From NCBI GenBank assembly GCA_036518215.1, contig DATDNP010000152.1:1-13563 (forward strand): a stretch of DNA of 13,563 nt, in the 5' to 3' direction. The position numbers were made by a program, and so were the translations under genes. The stretch is from CF-39 sp036518215. GTDB lineage: Bacteria > Chloroflexota > Limnocylindria > P2-11E. The notes beneath the pieces were generated by a model that made no database searches, was not told where the DNA came from, and worked only from the letters and a program-made list of their open reading frames with translations. Below are positions 6,202 to 12,689 of the stretch, in pieces. How positions within the stretch are numbered: the first letter of the stretch is position 1; each line of letters starts with the position of its first letter.

Positions 6202-7714
6202 AGCCGGCCTCCTCGCGCTCCTCGTCGTCGTCGCGGGCTGCGCACCGTCGGTCCCCGTGGCGAGCGCATCCCCGTCGCCCACGGCCGTTCCCACCGGCGG
6301 AGCGCTCCGCGTCGTCCAGGCGTCCGACATCACGACGCTCGATCCGTGGTCGTCGCACGACGCGGCGACCGATCTCGTGCTGCGACAGATCTACGAGCCG
6401 CTCGTGGATCTCGAGCCCGGCACGTTCCGGATCGTGCCGAAGCTCGCGGCGCGCTGGGCGATCTCCGGGGACGGTCGTACGTACACTTTCACGCTCCGGT
6501 CGGGCGTTCGCTTCCAGGACGGGACCCCGCTCGACGCGGGCGCCGTCGTCGCGAGCTTCGAGCGCGGACGCACGCTCGGCCGGCTGGCCGCGTTCCCCGA
6601 TCTCTCGGCGAGCGCCGCCGACGCGTCGACCGTCGTCTTCACGCTGCGCGCCGCGTACGCGCCGTTCCTCGCGGCGGTCGCTGCGCCGCGCTTCGCGATC
6701 GTGAGCCCGGGGTGCGTCGCCCACGACGGCTCATGGGCGACCGCGGCATTCTCGTGCGAGGCCGGCACGGGTCCGTTCCATGCCGAGCCCACGACGTGGC
6801 GGCCGGGGAGCATCACGCTCGTGCGGAACGCAGGCTACTGGGGCCGCGACGCGGACGGTCATCCGCTGCCGTACCTCGACACCGTCACGTTCCAGTCGAT
6901 GGCCGATGACGCGGCGCGCGGCGCGGCCGTGCACAACGCGGTCGCGGACGTCGCGCTCGACCTTGGACCTGCGGCCATCCCGGCCGTCCGGGCCGATCCG
7001 AACATCGCGATCCTGCGCCGGCCCTCCGCCGACACGTCCTTCCTCGGCTTCAACGTGATCGCTCCACCGCTTTCGTCCGCGGACGTCCGGAAGGCCATCG
7101 CGATGGCCATCGACCGCGGCGCCATCGCGCAGACCGTGTTCGGCGGCGATGCGAAGGTCGCCTCGCAGCTCGTCCCGCCGGGCTTCATCGGGTACGACGG
7201 GACGATCACCGAGTTCGCGAGGTACGACAGCGCGTTCGCGAAGAACCTGCTCGCCGGCGCCGGTGAGGGCGCCGGCTTCGCGACGGAGCTCTGGTATCCC
7301 GCGACGCCGTCGCCGACGCTCCCCGACCCGCGGCGCGTCGCGCAGGCGATCGCGGCGGATCTCGCGAAGGTCGGCATCACCGCCGCCCTCCACGCCTACG
7401 ACGACGCGCCGAACGGCGCGATGCCGCTCTGGATCCAGGCGCGCACGGCGCTCTGGGCCGATGCCGACGCGTTCCTCTCCGACGTGAGCGGCGACGGCGT
7501 CGTGCAGGCGCTCCTCGACCGGGCGCGTTCAGAGAGCGACGAGTCGAAGCGTGCCGAGCTCTACAAGCAGGTCACGAAGCTCCTCCAGCAGCAGACCGCG
7601 CGCCTCCCGCTCTTCAACGCGACCGTGCCGATCGCGGCGAACAAGCGGGTGCGCGGCCTCGTGCCGCAATCGATCGTGGGCGAGTCGTTCGCGCCGGTGT
7701 GGCTCGGCCGCTGA
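6161..7714 (+). CDS. Second peptide-type solute-binding lipoprotein (SBP_bac_5 family)
   Basis: This is a second extracytoplasmic receptor in the same locus, probably widening or changing the substrate range of the shared permeases. With GTG at 6161 it has 517 aa. An in-frame GTG at 6179 is an alternative. Both lie inside oppC and neither has a clear ribosome site, which suggests coupling to oppC translation. The signal peptide ends in VVVAGC, with the lipid-anchor Cys at residue 27, then a Ser/Pro linker. Family segments include YTFTLRSGVRFQDGTPLDAGAV, GTGPFHAEPTTW...LVRNAGYWG and SSADVRKAIAMAIDRGAI. It is about 60 residues shorter than the first SBP. A Cys pair (SPGCVAHDG, AFSCEAG) may be a disulfide. 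No close resemblance to the first SBP is obvious by eye, so recent duplication is unlikely. Confidence 0.92.
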   Translation: MTHSIRVSAATPARAGLLALLVVVAGCAPSVPVASASPSPTAVPTGGALRVVQASDITTLDPWSSHDAATDLVLRQIYEPLVDLEPGTFRIVPKLAARWAISGDGRTYTFTLRSGVRFQDGTPLDAGAVVASFERGRTLGRLAAFPDLSASAADASTVVFTLRAAYAPFLAAVAAPRFAIVSPGCVAHDGSWATAAFSCEAGTGPFHAEPTTWRPGSITLVRNAGYWGRDADGHPLPYLDTVTFQSMADDAARGAAVHNAVADVALDLGPAAIPAVRADPNIAILRRPSADTSFLGFNVIAPPLSSADVRKAIAMAIDRGAIAQTVFGGDAKVASQLVPPGFIGYDGTITEFARYDSAFAKNLLAGAGEGAGFATELWYPATPSPTLPDPRRVAQAIAADLAKVGITAALHAYDDAPNGAMPLWIQARTALWADADAFLSDVSGDGVVQALLDRARSESDESKRAELYKQVTKLLQQQTARLPLFNATVPIAANKRVRGLVPQSIVGESFAPVWLGR

Positions 7715-7735
7715 TCCCCGAGTGTCGCCCACGGC

Positions 7736-9646
7736 ATGTTCGCGAGGCCCCATGATGTGAACGTGATGATCATGGGCGGCGGAGGCGGGCACGGCTTCAT
7801 GATGTGGGGCCGCGGCGGGGATCAGCCTGGAAAGCGGCCCTCGCTCGAGATGTACCGTCGGCTCCTGCGCTTCGTCGCGCCGTACAAGTGGAATCTCGTG
7901 TTCGCGGCGGTGCTCCTCGTCATCTCGACCGGGCTCGGCCTCATCTGGCCCCAGGTCGTGCAGCGCGTGCTCGACGTCGGCCTCAAGCAGCCGTCGTTCC
8001 TCGACCTGCTCGTGCTCGGTCTCATCGTCGTGCTCCTCGTGCGCGCGATCGTGGACGGTATCCGCCAGTACGTGATGACGTACACCGGCGAGAAGGTCAT
8101 CTTCGATCTGCGAATGGGGATCGTGCGGCACATGCAGTCCCTCTCGCTCTCGTTCTTCAACGTACGGAAGACGGGCGAGCTCATGTCGCACATCACGAGC
8201 GACGCGACGCTCGTCCACGGCGTCATCACGCAGACGATCATTCAGGTGCTCGGACAGGTGCTCACGCTCGTCGGCGGCGTCGCGACGATCTTCTTCATGA
8301 ACTGGAAGCTCGCGCTCCTCACGCTCGTCGTCGCGCCACCGATCGGGATCCTCGGCCAGCGCATGGGTCGTCGCATTCGCACGCTCTCCCTCGCGACGCA
8401 GGAGGCGCAGGCGGACGCGGTGTCGGTCCTTCAGGAGGCGATCGCCGAGGTCCGCGTCGTCCAGGCGTTCACGCGCGAGGAGTACGAGGCCGAGCGCTTC
8501 CACACGAAGCTCCTGTTCATGTTCGCCAAGACGATGGAGCGCGCGCGGATCAGCTCGATCATGTTCCCGATCATCGGGTTCCTCGGGTTCGCGTCGTCGA
8601 TCGTCGTGCTCTGGTTCGGGGGGCACGAGGTCGCGAACGGCGAGCTCACGACCGGACAGCTCGTCGCGTTCCTCCTGTACCTCGGGATGGTCTCCGGGCC
8701 GATCGGCGGGCTCGCGAGCCAGTGGGGCGCGATCCAGAGCGCGTTCGGCGCGGCCGATCGCATCTTCAACCTCCTCGATACGATGCCCGAGGTGCGCGAC
8801 GCGCCGGGCGCGATCGCGCTCCCGGACGTCCGGGGCGAGATCCGCTTCGAGGACGTCCGGTTCCGGTATGGCGATGGCCCCATCGTGCTCGACGGCGTCG
8901 CCACGACGTTCAAGACCGGCGACACGACCGCGCTCGTCGGGCCCTCGGGCGCGGGGAAGACGACGCTCGTGAACCTCGTCGGGCGCTTCTACGATCCGGT
9001 CGACGGCCGCATCCTCATCGACGACCACGACCTCCGCGACGTGACGATCCGCTCTCTTCGATCGCAGATCGCGGTCGTGCCGCAGGAGCCGATCCTCTTC
9101 GCGGACACGATCGCCGAGAACATCCGCTACGGACGCCTCGACGCGACGCCCGCGGAGATCGACGCCGCTGCGACCGCGGCGAACGCGACCGAATTCATCG
9201 CGCGTCTCCCGAAGGGCATGGATACGGTGGTCGGCGAGCGCGGCGTCCGCCTTTCCGTCGGTCAGCGCCAGCGCGTCGCGATCGCGCGCGCGCTCCTGCG
9301 CGACGCGCCGATCCTGCTCCTCGACGAAGCGACGAGCTCGCTCGACAACGAGAGCGAGTTCCTCGTGCAGCAGGCGCTCGACCGGCTCATGCGCGGTCGG
9401 ACCACGATCGTCATCGCGCACCGCCTCTCCACCGTCGAGCGGGCGCACCGCATCCTCGTGCTCGACCACGGTCGGATCGTCGAGGAGGGGACGCACCACG
9501 AGCTCCTCGCGCTCGGCGGCCTCTACCACCGCCTCTACACGCGCCGCTTCGTGGACGAGGCGAGCGTCGCGAAATCCCCCGAGCCTGTCGTCATCCCCGC
9601 GGGCATGCGCGCGATGCGCCGGCTTCCCCGCGAGATCGCGGACTAG
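7736..9646 (+). CDS. ABC exporter with fused membrane and ATPase domains (multidrug/lipid type, MsbA/Sav1866-like)
   Basis: This half-transporter must dimerise to export drugs, lipids or peptides at ATP cost. From the ATG at 7736 it has 636 aa. A Met/Gly/His-rich N-terminus is followed by a six-helix membrane domain (roughly residues 45-340) and an ATPase domain. Walker A GPSGAGKTT is at 402-410, Q-loop VVPQEPILF, signature LSVGQ at 506-510 (Val replaces the second-position Gly of LSGGQ), Walker B ILLLDE with catalytic Glu 531, and H-loop His 562. The start is uncertain: GTG codons at 7757 and 7763 and ATG codons at 7766 and 7772 are also in frame, and no start has a strong ribosome site. It begins 21 nt after the second SBP gene and may be co-transcribed, but a functional link is not implied. 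Substrate unknown. Confidence 0.93.
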   Translation: MFARPHDVNVMIMGGGGGHGFMMWGRGGDQPGKRPSLEMYRRLLRFVAPYKWNLVFAAVLLVISTGLGLIWPQVVQRVLDVGLKQPSFLDLLVLGLIVVLLVRAIVDGIRQYVMTYTGEKVIFDLRMGIVRHMQSLSLSFFNVRKTGELMSHITSDATLVHGVITQTIIQVLGQVLTLVGGVATIFFMNWKLALLTLVVAPPIGILGQRMGRRIRTLSLATQEAQADAVSVLQEAIAEVRVVQAFTREEYEAERFHTKLLFMFAKTMERARISSIMFPIIGFLGFASSIVVLWFGGHEVANGELTTGQLVAFLLYLGMVSGPIGGLASQWGAIQSAFGAADRIFNLLDTMPEVRDAPGAIALPDVRGEIRFEDVRFRYGDGPIVLDGVATTFKTGDTTALVGPSGAGKTTLVNLVGRFYDPVDGRILIDDHDLRDVTIRSLRSQIAVVPQEPILFADTIAENIRYGRLDATPAEIDAAATAANATEFIARLPKGMDTVVGERGVRLSVGQRQRVAIARALLRDAPILLLDEATSSLDNESEFLVQQALDRLMRGRTTIVIAHRLSTVERAHRILVLDHGRIVEEGTHHELLALGGLYHRLYTRRFVDEASVAKSPEPVVIPAGMRAMRRLPREIAD

Positions 9647-9666
9647 CCTCACAGGCGCGGCCCGCC

Positions 9667-10323
9667 GTGCGTTCCATCACCGTGGCGCCCGTCCGTCTCA
9701 CCCGCGAGACGCTGCGCGAGGCCGTGGACGCGCTCTCGCGCGACGCGGCGCTGCGGCGCATCACCGAGCGGCACGGGCCGCCGCCGCTCTGGGCACGACG
9801 CCCGGGCTTCGCCACGCTCGTGCAGATCGTCCTCGAGCAGCAGGTGTCCCTCGCGTCCGGACGCGCGGCGTTCGAGCGGCTCGAGCGCGCGGCGGGCGGC
9901 GCGACCGCCGAGCGCATCGCGGCGCTCACGCCCGCACGGATCCGCGCCGCGGGCATCACGCGCCAGAAGGCCGACTACATCCTCGAGCTCGCGCGCGCGA
10001 CGGCCGACGGCCGCTTCGACCCGGCGCACGTCGCGCGGCTCCCCGACGACGAGGCCCGCGCGGCGCTCATCGCGCGGAGGGGGATCGGCCCGTGGACCGC
10101 GGACGTGTACCTGCTCATGGCGCTACGCAGAGCGGACGCGTGGCCGGCCGGCGACCTCGCGCTGCAGATCGCCGCGAAGGAAGCGCTGCGGCTGCGGGCG
10201 GTGCCCGATGCCTCGACGCTCGAGAGGCTCGGGGAGAGGTGGAAGCCGTGGCGCGCCGTCGCGGCGCGCATCCTCTGGCAGCATTACCTGAACACCCCGC
10301 GGAGGCGCGCGCGTCCCCTGTAG
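9667..10323 (+). CDS. DNA-3-methyladenine glycosylase II-like enzyme (HhH-GPD, AlkA type)
   Basis: This base-excision repair enzyme removes alkylated purines such as 3-methyladenine from DNA. With GTG at 9667 it has 218 aa; GTG at 9682 is also possible, and no ribosome site decides. It has the catalytic-domain core only, lacking the AlkA N-terminal domain, as in many short bacterial homologues. Visible features are TLVQIVLEQQVSLASGRAAFERL, the helix-hairpin-helix RRGIGPWTADVYLL (about residues 137-150), and the catalytic Asp 163 in WPAGDLALQ. No FeS-cluster Cys set of the Nth/MutY type is present, which supports AlkA over endonuclease III. It begins 20 nt after the exporter stop and is probably on the same transcript. 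Its stop codon sits inside the convergent hairpin. Confidence 0.88.
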   Translation: MRSITVAPVRLTRETLREAVDALSRDAALRRITERHGPPPLWARRPGFATLVQIVLEQQVSLASGRAAFERLERAAGGATAERIAALTPARIRAAGITRQKADYILELARATADGRFDPAHVARLPDDEARAALIARRGIGPWTADVYLLMALRRADAWPAGDLALQIAAKEALRLRAVPDASTLERLGERWKPWRAVAARILWQHYLNTPRRRARPL

Positions 10324-10342
10324 GCGCGCGCGCCTGGGGACG
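10312..10342. terminator. Palindromic hairpin between convergent genes, probable bidirectional terminator
   Basis: CGTCCCC (10312-10318) pairs with GGGGACG (10336-10342). Inside is the 14-bp perfect palindrome AGGCGCGCGCGCCT (10322-10335), separated by a 3-nt bulge. The structure is nearly symmetrical, so it can form in transcripts of either strand. It covers the stop codon of the glycosylase gene and ends next to the stop of the cupredoxin gene. No U-tract is present on either side. Confidence 0.6.
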
Positions 10343-10738
10343 TCACTGGACCGTGATGGTGCCCTTCATCGACGCGTGGATCGCGCAGAAGTACTGATAC
10401 GTGCCGGGCGTGTCGAAGGTGATCTTCGTCGCGCCGCCCTGCTCGAGCCGCTCGTCGAATTTCCCGTCCTTCGTCCCGCCGGTCCCGCTCGTGACGGTGT
10501 GCGTCGCGGCATCGCTGTTCGTGAAGGTGACGACGGTTCCCTTCGCGACCGTGAGCGTCGCCGGCGCGAAGGCGAATCCCTTGATGTCCACCGTCGTGCC
10601 CTGGCTCGCCGCGGCGCTCTTCGTGGCCGCGGCGCTCGTCGCCGGCGCGTTGCTCGCCGCGGTCGGATTCGCGGCGCAGGCGATGAACGTGAGGGCCGCG
10701 ATGGCGCCCGGGATCGCGAGACGGAGTGCAAGACGCAT
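10343..10738 (-). CDS. Cupredoxin lipoprotein (plastocyanin/amicyanin-like, type-1 copper)
   Basis: This small exported electron carrier or copper-binding protein has 131 aa. The start at 10738 is fixed by AGGGAGG 5 nt upstream. The signal peptide (RLALRLAIPGAIAALTFIAC) ends at Cys 21. FIAC is a slightly unusual lipobox (Phe at -3), so lipidation is likely but not certain. An Ala/Ser/Thr linker leads to a single cupredoxin domain (about residues 48-131). Copper ligands are visible: His 80 (ATHTV), Cys 118, His 121 and Met 124 in C-x2-H-x2-M spacing, as in amicyanin. The strand KGTVVTFTNSD is typical. It lies downstream of yjjX on the same strand with an 86-nt gap, so it may have its own promoter, but none is clear. 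The redox partner is unknown. Confidence 0.9.
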   Translation of the reverse strand: MRLALRLAIPGAIAALTFIACAANPTAASNAPATSAAATKSAAASQGTTVDIKGFAFAPATLTVAKGTVVTFTNSDAATHTVTSGTGGTKDGKFDERLEQGGATKITFDTPGTYQYFCAIHASMKGTITVQ

Positions 10739-10743
10739 GACGA

Positions 10744-10750
10744 CCTCCCT
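10744..10750 (-). promoter_or_regulatory. Strong Shine-Dalgarno of the cupredoxin gene
   Basis: Read on the minus strand, AGGGAGG lies 5 nt upstream of the ATG at 10738. It excludes the longer in-frame reading that begins farther upstream at 10900. Confidence 0.75.
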
Positions 10751-10824
10751 GTGGTGTTCACCCGATGTACGCCGTCGCGGGCGCGGCGGATGTCTCAGCC
10801 GGCGTCGTAGGTGGTCGTCCGTCG

Positions 10825-11400
10825 CTACGCGACGTCCGACCGTCCTGCTCCTTCGCCTGCGGCTCCGGAGTAGAGATCGGGCCGGAGGAGCGGCGCGCAC
10901 GCCATCGCCACGAGGTCCGCGAACGCCTCGGTCCGCGACACGAAGCCTTCCGTGAGGAGCCCGACCGCCCCGCTCTGTTGCTTCGAGGCGGTCACCGAGA
11001 ACAGGTCGTCGATGATCGTGCCGAGCTCGACGCCGGTGCGAAGCCGCTCGGTCGCCCGTGGGGGGAGCGGCATCCGCAGCCCCGACGCCTCACCGTGCCG
11101 GCCATCCTTCGCGAGCGCCGCGACCCACGAGACGAGCCACGGCGCGTCGCCCTCGAAGATCACGCCGCCCTCCAGGCCGAAGGCGACGTCCGCGCCGGTC
11201 GCCTCGAGGGCCGCCTGCGCGCGCCGCATGGCGCCGCTACGGGTCTCCTCGTCGCCGAAGGGCTGGTCGGACACGCCGGTGGGCACGACGACGCCCTCGA
11301 CCGTGCAGCCGGGCGCAAGGCGCGCCATGGCGCGGTGGACGGCCTCGAGCTTCGCGGGGTTCGTGGAGCCGACGGCGGCTCGGGCGATCGCAATGGGCAT
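10825..11400 (-). CDS. yjjX: Inosine/xanthosine triphosphatase (YjjX family, house-cleaning NTPase)
   Basis: This cytoplasmic enzyme hydrolyses non-canonical purine nucleotides (ITP, XTP) and keeps them out of DNA and RNA. The ATG at 11400 gives 191 aa. It is preceded by GGAAG 5 nt upstream and places the motif VGSTNPAKLEAV near the N-terminus, as in the family. An ATG at 11412 would add four residues. Family motifs in order are VGSTNPAKLEAVHRAM, VSDQPFGDEETRSGAMRRA, ADVAFGLEGGV and SGAVGLLTEGFVSRTEAF. The length is slightly above the E. coli protein. The gene is divergent from the rrf2 regulator, with only 28-40 nt between start codons, so the two promoters must overlap. The cupredoxin gene follows on the same strand. 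Confidence 0.88.
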   Translation of the reverse strand: MPIAIARAAVGSTNPAKLEAVHRAMARLAPGCTVEGVVVPTGVSDQPFGDEETRSGAMRRAQAALEATGADVAFGLEGGVIFEGDAPWLVSWVAALAKDGRHGEASGLRMPLPPRATERLRTGVELGTIIDDLFSVTASKQQSGAVGLLTEGFVSRTEAFADLVAMACAPLLRPDLYSGAAGEGAGRSDVA

Positions 11401-11424
11401 TGGCGCTTCCATCGTGCCCGGGAC

Positions 11425-11430
11425 TACAAT
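11425..11430 (+). promoter_or_regulatory. Putative -10 element of the rrf2-suf operon
   Basis: TACAAT differs from TATAAT at one position and lies 10 nt before the rrf2 ATG. That leaves an expected leader of only about 3-5 nt. A partial -35 (TTGGCG, 11400-11405) is present at a long 19-nt spacing. On the minus strand, TATTGT (11431 to 11426) is a weaker -10 candidate for yjjX. Confidence 0.5.
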
Positions 11431-11453
11431 ACCGAGTGAAATGCTCGGAATTG
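11427..11453. promoter_or_regulatory. 27-bp dyad over the rrf2 -10 and start codon, probable Rrf2 operator
   Basis: The arms CAATACCGAG (11427-11436) and CTCGGAATTG (11444-11453) are separated by 7 nt and pair at 9 of 10 positions. The left arm overlaps the -10 and the spacer contains the ATG. Dyads of this size and position fit dimeric Rrf2-family regulators, which commonly control their own operon. It does not resemble E. coli IscR type-1 sites by eye. Confidence 0.55.
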
Positions 11454-11902
11454 CCCCACAGGCCGCATTCCATGTCTCGACGCGCGGCGAGTACGGGATG
11501 CGCCTCATGGTCGATCTCGCGCGGCATCACGGCGAAGGTGCCGTGAGCCTGCATGAGATCGCGACGCGCGAAGCGCTCCCTGAAGCGTACCTGGAGCAAT
11601 TGGTCGCGAGCCTGCGTAAGGCGGGACTCGTACAGGGCAAGCGTGGCGCGGGCGGCGGCTATACGCTCGCGCGCGATCCGAACGAGATCACCGCGGGCGA
11701 CGTCGTGCGCGCGCTCGAAGGTCCGATCGAGCCTCAGATCTGCACCGCGGAGGGTGAGGCCGTCGCGCAATGCGCCCTGCAGCCGGGCTGCGCCGCGCAC
11801 CACGTGTGGCTTCAGCTGCAGAACACGATCGCGAAGGCGCTCGACTCGATGACCCTCGCCGAGCTGGCGAAGACGCCCACGAAGGAGACGCCACGTGCCT
11901 GA
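11441..11902 (+). CDS. Rrf2-family transcriptional regulator with three Cys, probable Fe-S sensing regulator of the suf operon
   Basis: This DNA-binding dimer probably senses Fe-S cluster status and represses or tunes the suf genes. From the ATG at 11441 it has 153 aa. The first 10 residues precede the usual family start at the VSTRGEYGMRLMVDLA segment; no later start fits. A winged helix-turn-helix covers residues about 10-85 (VSLHEIATREALPEAYLEQLVASL, wing KRGAGGGYTLAR). Cys 101, 111 and 117 (C-x9-C-x5-C) lie where IscR-type proteins bind their cluster; E. coli IscR has C-x5-C-x5-C, so the first spacing is longer. The stop overlaps sufC by 8 nt. A dyad over its start suggests autoregulation. 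IscR-like is more likely than NsrR- or CymR-like given the suf context, but this is inference. Confidence 0.9.
   Translation: MLGIAPQAAFHVSTRGEYGMRLMVDLARHHGEGAVSLHEIATREALPEAYLEQLVASLRKAGLVQGKRGAGGGYTLARDPNEITAGDVVRALEGPIEPQICTAEGEAVAQCALQPGCAAHHVWLQLQNTIAKALDSMTLAELAKTPTKETPRA
11882..11887 (+). promoter_or_regulatory. Shine-Dalgarno deciding the GTG start of sufC
   Basis: AAGGAG lies 7 nt before the GTG at 11895, inside the end of the rrf2 gene. It supports the overlapping GTG start. Confidence 0.7.
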
Positions 11903-12689
11903 CCTCGAGATCACAGACCTCCACGTCGAGGTCGAAGGCAAGCCGATCCTCAAGGGGATCGACCTCGTGGTACGTGCCGGCGAGGTGCACGCGATCATGG
12001 GCCCGAACGGCGGCGGCAAGAGCACGCTCGCGCTCACGATCATGGGTCACCCCAAGTACAAGGTGACGCGCGGCGAGATCCGCTACGGCGGCCAGGACGT
12101 CCTCGCGATGACCGTCGACGAGCGCGCTCGCGCGGGACTCTTCCTCGCGTTCCAGTACCCGGCCGCGATCCCGGGCGTCTCCGTCGCCAACTTCCTGCGC
12201 ACGGCGATCAACGCGCGGCGCGCCGAGCGAGGCGCGACGGCGGCCGCGGGAGAGGCGAAGCGGCACGACATGCCGATCCCGCAATTCCGCAAGGCGCTGA
12301 GCGAGAAGATGAAGCTGCTCGAGATCGACGATTCGTTCATCACGCGCTCGGTCAACGATGGATTCTCGGGCGGCGAGAAGAAGCGTCTCGAGACGCTGCA
12401 GATGCACATGTTCGCGCCGACGCTCGCGATCCTCGACGAGACGGACTCCGGTCTCGACATCGACGCGCTGAAGGTGGTGTCGAAGGGGATCGAGGCGCTC
12501 CGCTCGCCGGAAGTCGGCATCCTCCTCATCACGCACTACGAGCGGATGCTCCGCTATGTGACGCCGGACTTCGTCCATGTCCTCGTCGACGGGCGCGTCG
12601 TCCGGACCGGCGGGCGCGAGCTCGCGGCGGAGCTCGAGGCGAAGGGCTACGACTTCATCCGCGAAGAGCTCTATGCGGGGAAGGCCTAG
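11895..12689 (+). CDS. sufC: Fe-S cluster assembly ATPase SufC
   Basis: This soluble ABC-type ATPase of the SufBCD scaffold drives the conformational change needed for Fe-S cluster assembly. It has 264 aa, usual for SufC. Motifs: Walker A GPNGGGKST (36-44), Q-loop FLAFQYPAAIPGVSVANFLR (the PxxxPGV segment is specific to SufC), signature FSGGEKKR (157-164), Walker B LAILDETDSGLD with Glu 182, and H-loop ITHY with His 214. The DETDSGLDIDALK stretch is diagnostic. GTG start with AAGGAG 7 nt upstream; the first 8 nt overlap the rrf2 stop. The stop abuts the sufS ATG. Its partners SufB and SufD are not in this window and must be elsewhere, perhaps after sufS. Confidence 0.97.
   Translation: MPDLEITDLHVEVEGKPILKGIDLVVRAGEVHAIMGPNGGGKSTLALTIMGHPKYKVTRGEIRYGGQDVLAMTVDERARAGLFLAFQYPAAIPGVSVANFLRTAINARRAERGATAAAGEAKRHDMPIPQFRKALSEKMKLLEIDDSFITRSVNDGFSGGEKKRLETLQMHMFAPTLAILDETDSGLDIDALKVVSKGIEALRSPEVGILLITHYERMLRYVTPDFVHVLVDGRVVRTGGRELAAELEAKGYDFIREELYAGKA

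Noticed and set aside
7529..9652. Minus-strand open frame of about 700 codons opposite the ABC exporter
   Set aside because: Arg/Asp/Glu-rich low-complexity product with no motif; it mirrors the exporter gene, whose motifs are intact. A GC-rich codon-bias shadow.
7804..9666. Long in-frame extension upstream of the DNA glycosylase that could suggest a large fusion protein
   Set aside because: The part before about 9667 is an Arg-rich shadow of the exporter gene; recognisable glycosylase sequence begins only after the exporter stop.
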